Shown: positions 39,175 to 39,850 of the stretch, piece after piece
How the letters are laid out: each line of letters opens with the position of its first letter
Position numbering within the stretch: position 1 is the first letter of the stretch
Assembly (NCBI GenBank): GCA_029007725.1
Contig: JAQXIJ010000023.1
Span: 1-39,850 of the forward strand
DNA: 39,850 nt
Source of the DNA: Bacillota bacterium
GTDB lineage: Bacteria; Bacillota; Clostridia; UBA1381
Direction: 5' to 3'
Notes under the pieces: model-generated
Told to the model about the DNA's origin: nothing
The model's input: only the letters and a program-made list of their open reading frames with translations
The model's database searches: none
Position numbers and translations under genes: made by a program

Positions 39175-39850
39175 AAGTACCACCTCGCAATTTTAGCTCC
39201 ATAAGGTGCTGCCCGTCCTTAAAGCTGTGTTTAACCTGTTCCACAAGCATAAAGTTTGAAACATTTATATCACCCAGCCCAAGGATAACCACAAGCAGCG
39301 TACCGGCACGCACCCTTGTATCACCAAGGGCGTTTTTAATGCTCAAGCTGCGTGTTTTGCTGTTATACAGTTTGAGCAGAGATGCCGCCATATTGTTAAG
39401 GTTGGTGCTGTCATCGTTCACCTTTTCGGCGTACTGCAACACACCCCACTGTGTTATGGTACTACTGCTTTTTACGGTTACAGGATCCGAGCCCTCACGG
39501 AAAAGCCGTATTTTGTTGTATGTGTTGTTTGCAATGCTTGATTTATAGTCATAATCGCCTGCGGTATCCTCGTTTATCACAAGGCCGAGTTTCATATTTC
39601 CTATATTGGAAAGCGTTAGCTTTCCGGCTTTATCGTACAGCACATACATTTGTGTTGTTGCCTTGAGTGTTTCATCAAGGGCGTTTTGGATAATATCAAA
39701 AAGGCTTTTATTGTCCTCTGTGCGGCTGGCAATCTTGTAGCCGGTGTCCTCAAGAGTTCCGGGGTTGAGCCCAAAGTCCTCTGCCAGCATACGCACAACC
39801 TCTGTTGCGGTCTTATTTTCATATTGAAAATAGTCTTTGTTGTTGAGGTA
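39164..39850 (-). CDS. XkdQ-family phage tail hub protein (C-terminal part, cut by window edge)
   Basis: The frame is open to the window edge. Visible: YFQYENKTATEVVRMLAEDFGL, TQMYVLYDKAGKLTLSNI, NTYNKIRLFREGSDP and a C-terminal VRAGTLLVVILGLGDINVSNFMLVEQVKHSF. This is the C-terminal domain of XkdQ/YqbQ tail proteins, a hub-type protein of contractile-tail phages. The next gene (DUF2577) starts inside its end, the usual order. The N-terminal part is beyond the window. Confidence 0.85.
   Translation of the reverse strand, partial: YLNNKDYFQYENKTATEVVRMLAEDFGLNPGTLEDTGYKIASRTEDNKSLFDIIQNALDETLKATTQMYVLYDKAGKLTLSNIGNMKLGLVINEDTAGDYDYKSSIANNTYNKIRLFREGSDPVTVKSSSTITQWGVLQYAEKVNDDSTNLNNMAASLLKLYNSKTRSLSIKNALGDTRVRAGTLLVVILGLGDINVSNFMLVEQVKHSFKDGQHLMELKLRGGTFVA

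Larger units (their letters stand above)
33464..39850. mobile_element. Terminal part of a prophage
   Basis: From about 33464 to the window end the content changes to phage genes: transposase and RHH regulator, accessory membrane proteins, then holin, amidase, XkdX-like and tail proteins in late-operon order on the minus strand. The left limit lies between the host gene end (33439) and the transposase stop (33540). The other end and an integrase are outside the window. No attachment-site repeat was proven. Confidence 0.75.

Overview
The window reads as the chromosome of an anaerobic, endospore-forming low-to-mid GC Firmicute of class Clostridia. The signs are a GerA-type germinant receptor operon, SpmA/SpmB, a ferredoxin-linked NfnAB transhydrogenase, Gram-positive promoters (TTGACA/TATAAT) and strong GGAGG ribosome binding sites with ATG, GTG and TTG starts. 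The genus cannot be fixed from the sequence. ParA, ParB and two parS sites next to serS suggest that the segment is close to oriC (inference).

Layout. 1-2700 is a mobile-element graveyard: the edge of an IS3-like element, a ParM tail and ParR head of plasmid type, a beheaded S-layer gene, an intact LytTR regulator, an IS5-like transposase tail and the C-terminus of a large serine recombinase. 2830-6310 (minus strand) holds serS, a coiled-coil membrane protein, parB and parA. 6451-10728 (plus) is a gerAA-gerAB-gerAC operon with a fourth small membrane-protein gene. Next come rnpB (RNase P RNA) and a LexA-like repressor divergent from a small Cys-rich protein, with an elaborate operator region between them. 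12473-14702 (minus) is nfnB/nfnA. 14860-18315 (plus) is HPr, enzyme I, an EIIA and an NADP-type secondary alcohol dehydrogenase. 18502-22655 (minus) is lower glycolysis: gpmI, tpiA and pgk. Then come spmA/spmB (minus) and a long plus-strand run: thyA, folA, an HPr-kinase-like ATPase, a short-chain dehydrogenase, ung, polA, coaE, a lytic transglycosylase, a cytidylate-kinase-like protein, uppP and a membrane protein.

33464-39850 is the end of a prophage. At its chromosomal edge lies an IS30-type transposase in an operon with a ribbon-helix-helix protein, then an oppositely oriented two-gene cassette encoding a 59-residue protein and a membrane-anchored helical protein. The minus-strand late region follows: holin, SPOR/Cpl-7 amidase, a one-helix membrane protein, an XkdX-like protein, a tail accessory protein, a DUF2577 tail protein and XkdQ (cut by the window end).

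Most striking points: (1) the DUF2577 tail protein is fused in frame to what looks like the C-terminus of a diversity-generating-retroelement reverse transcriptase, implying a deletion that removed the baseplate/fibre/DGR block; (2) the IS30 + RHH operon has a palindromic operator exactly between its -35 and -10 boxes; (3) the LexA-like gene and its divergent neighbour share two different operator families; (4) HPr has Arg at regulatory position 46; (5) parS sites flank gerAA; (6) a likely germinant-receptor D-subunit gene overlaps gerAC.
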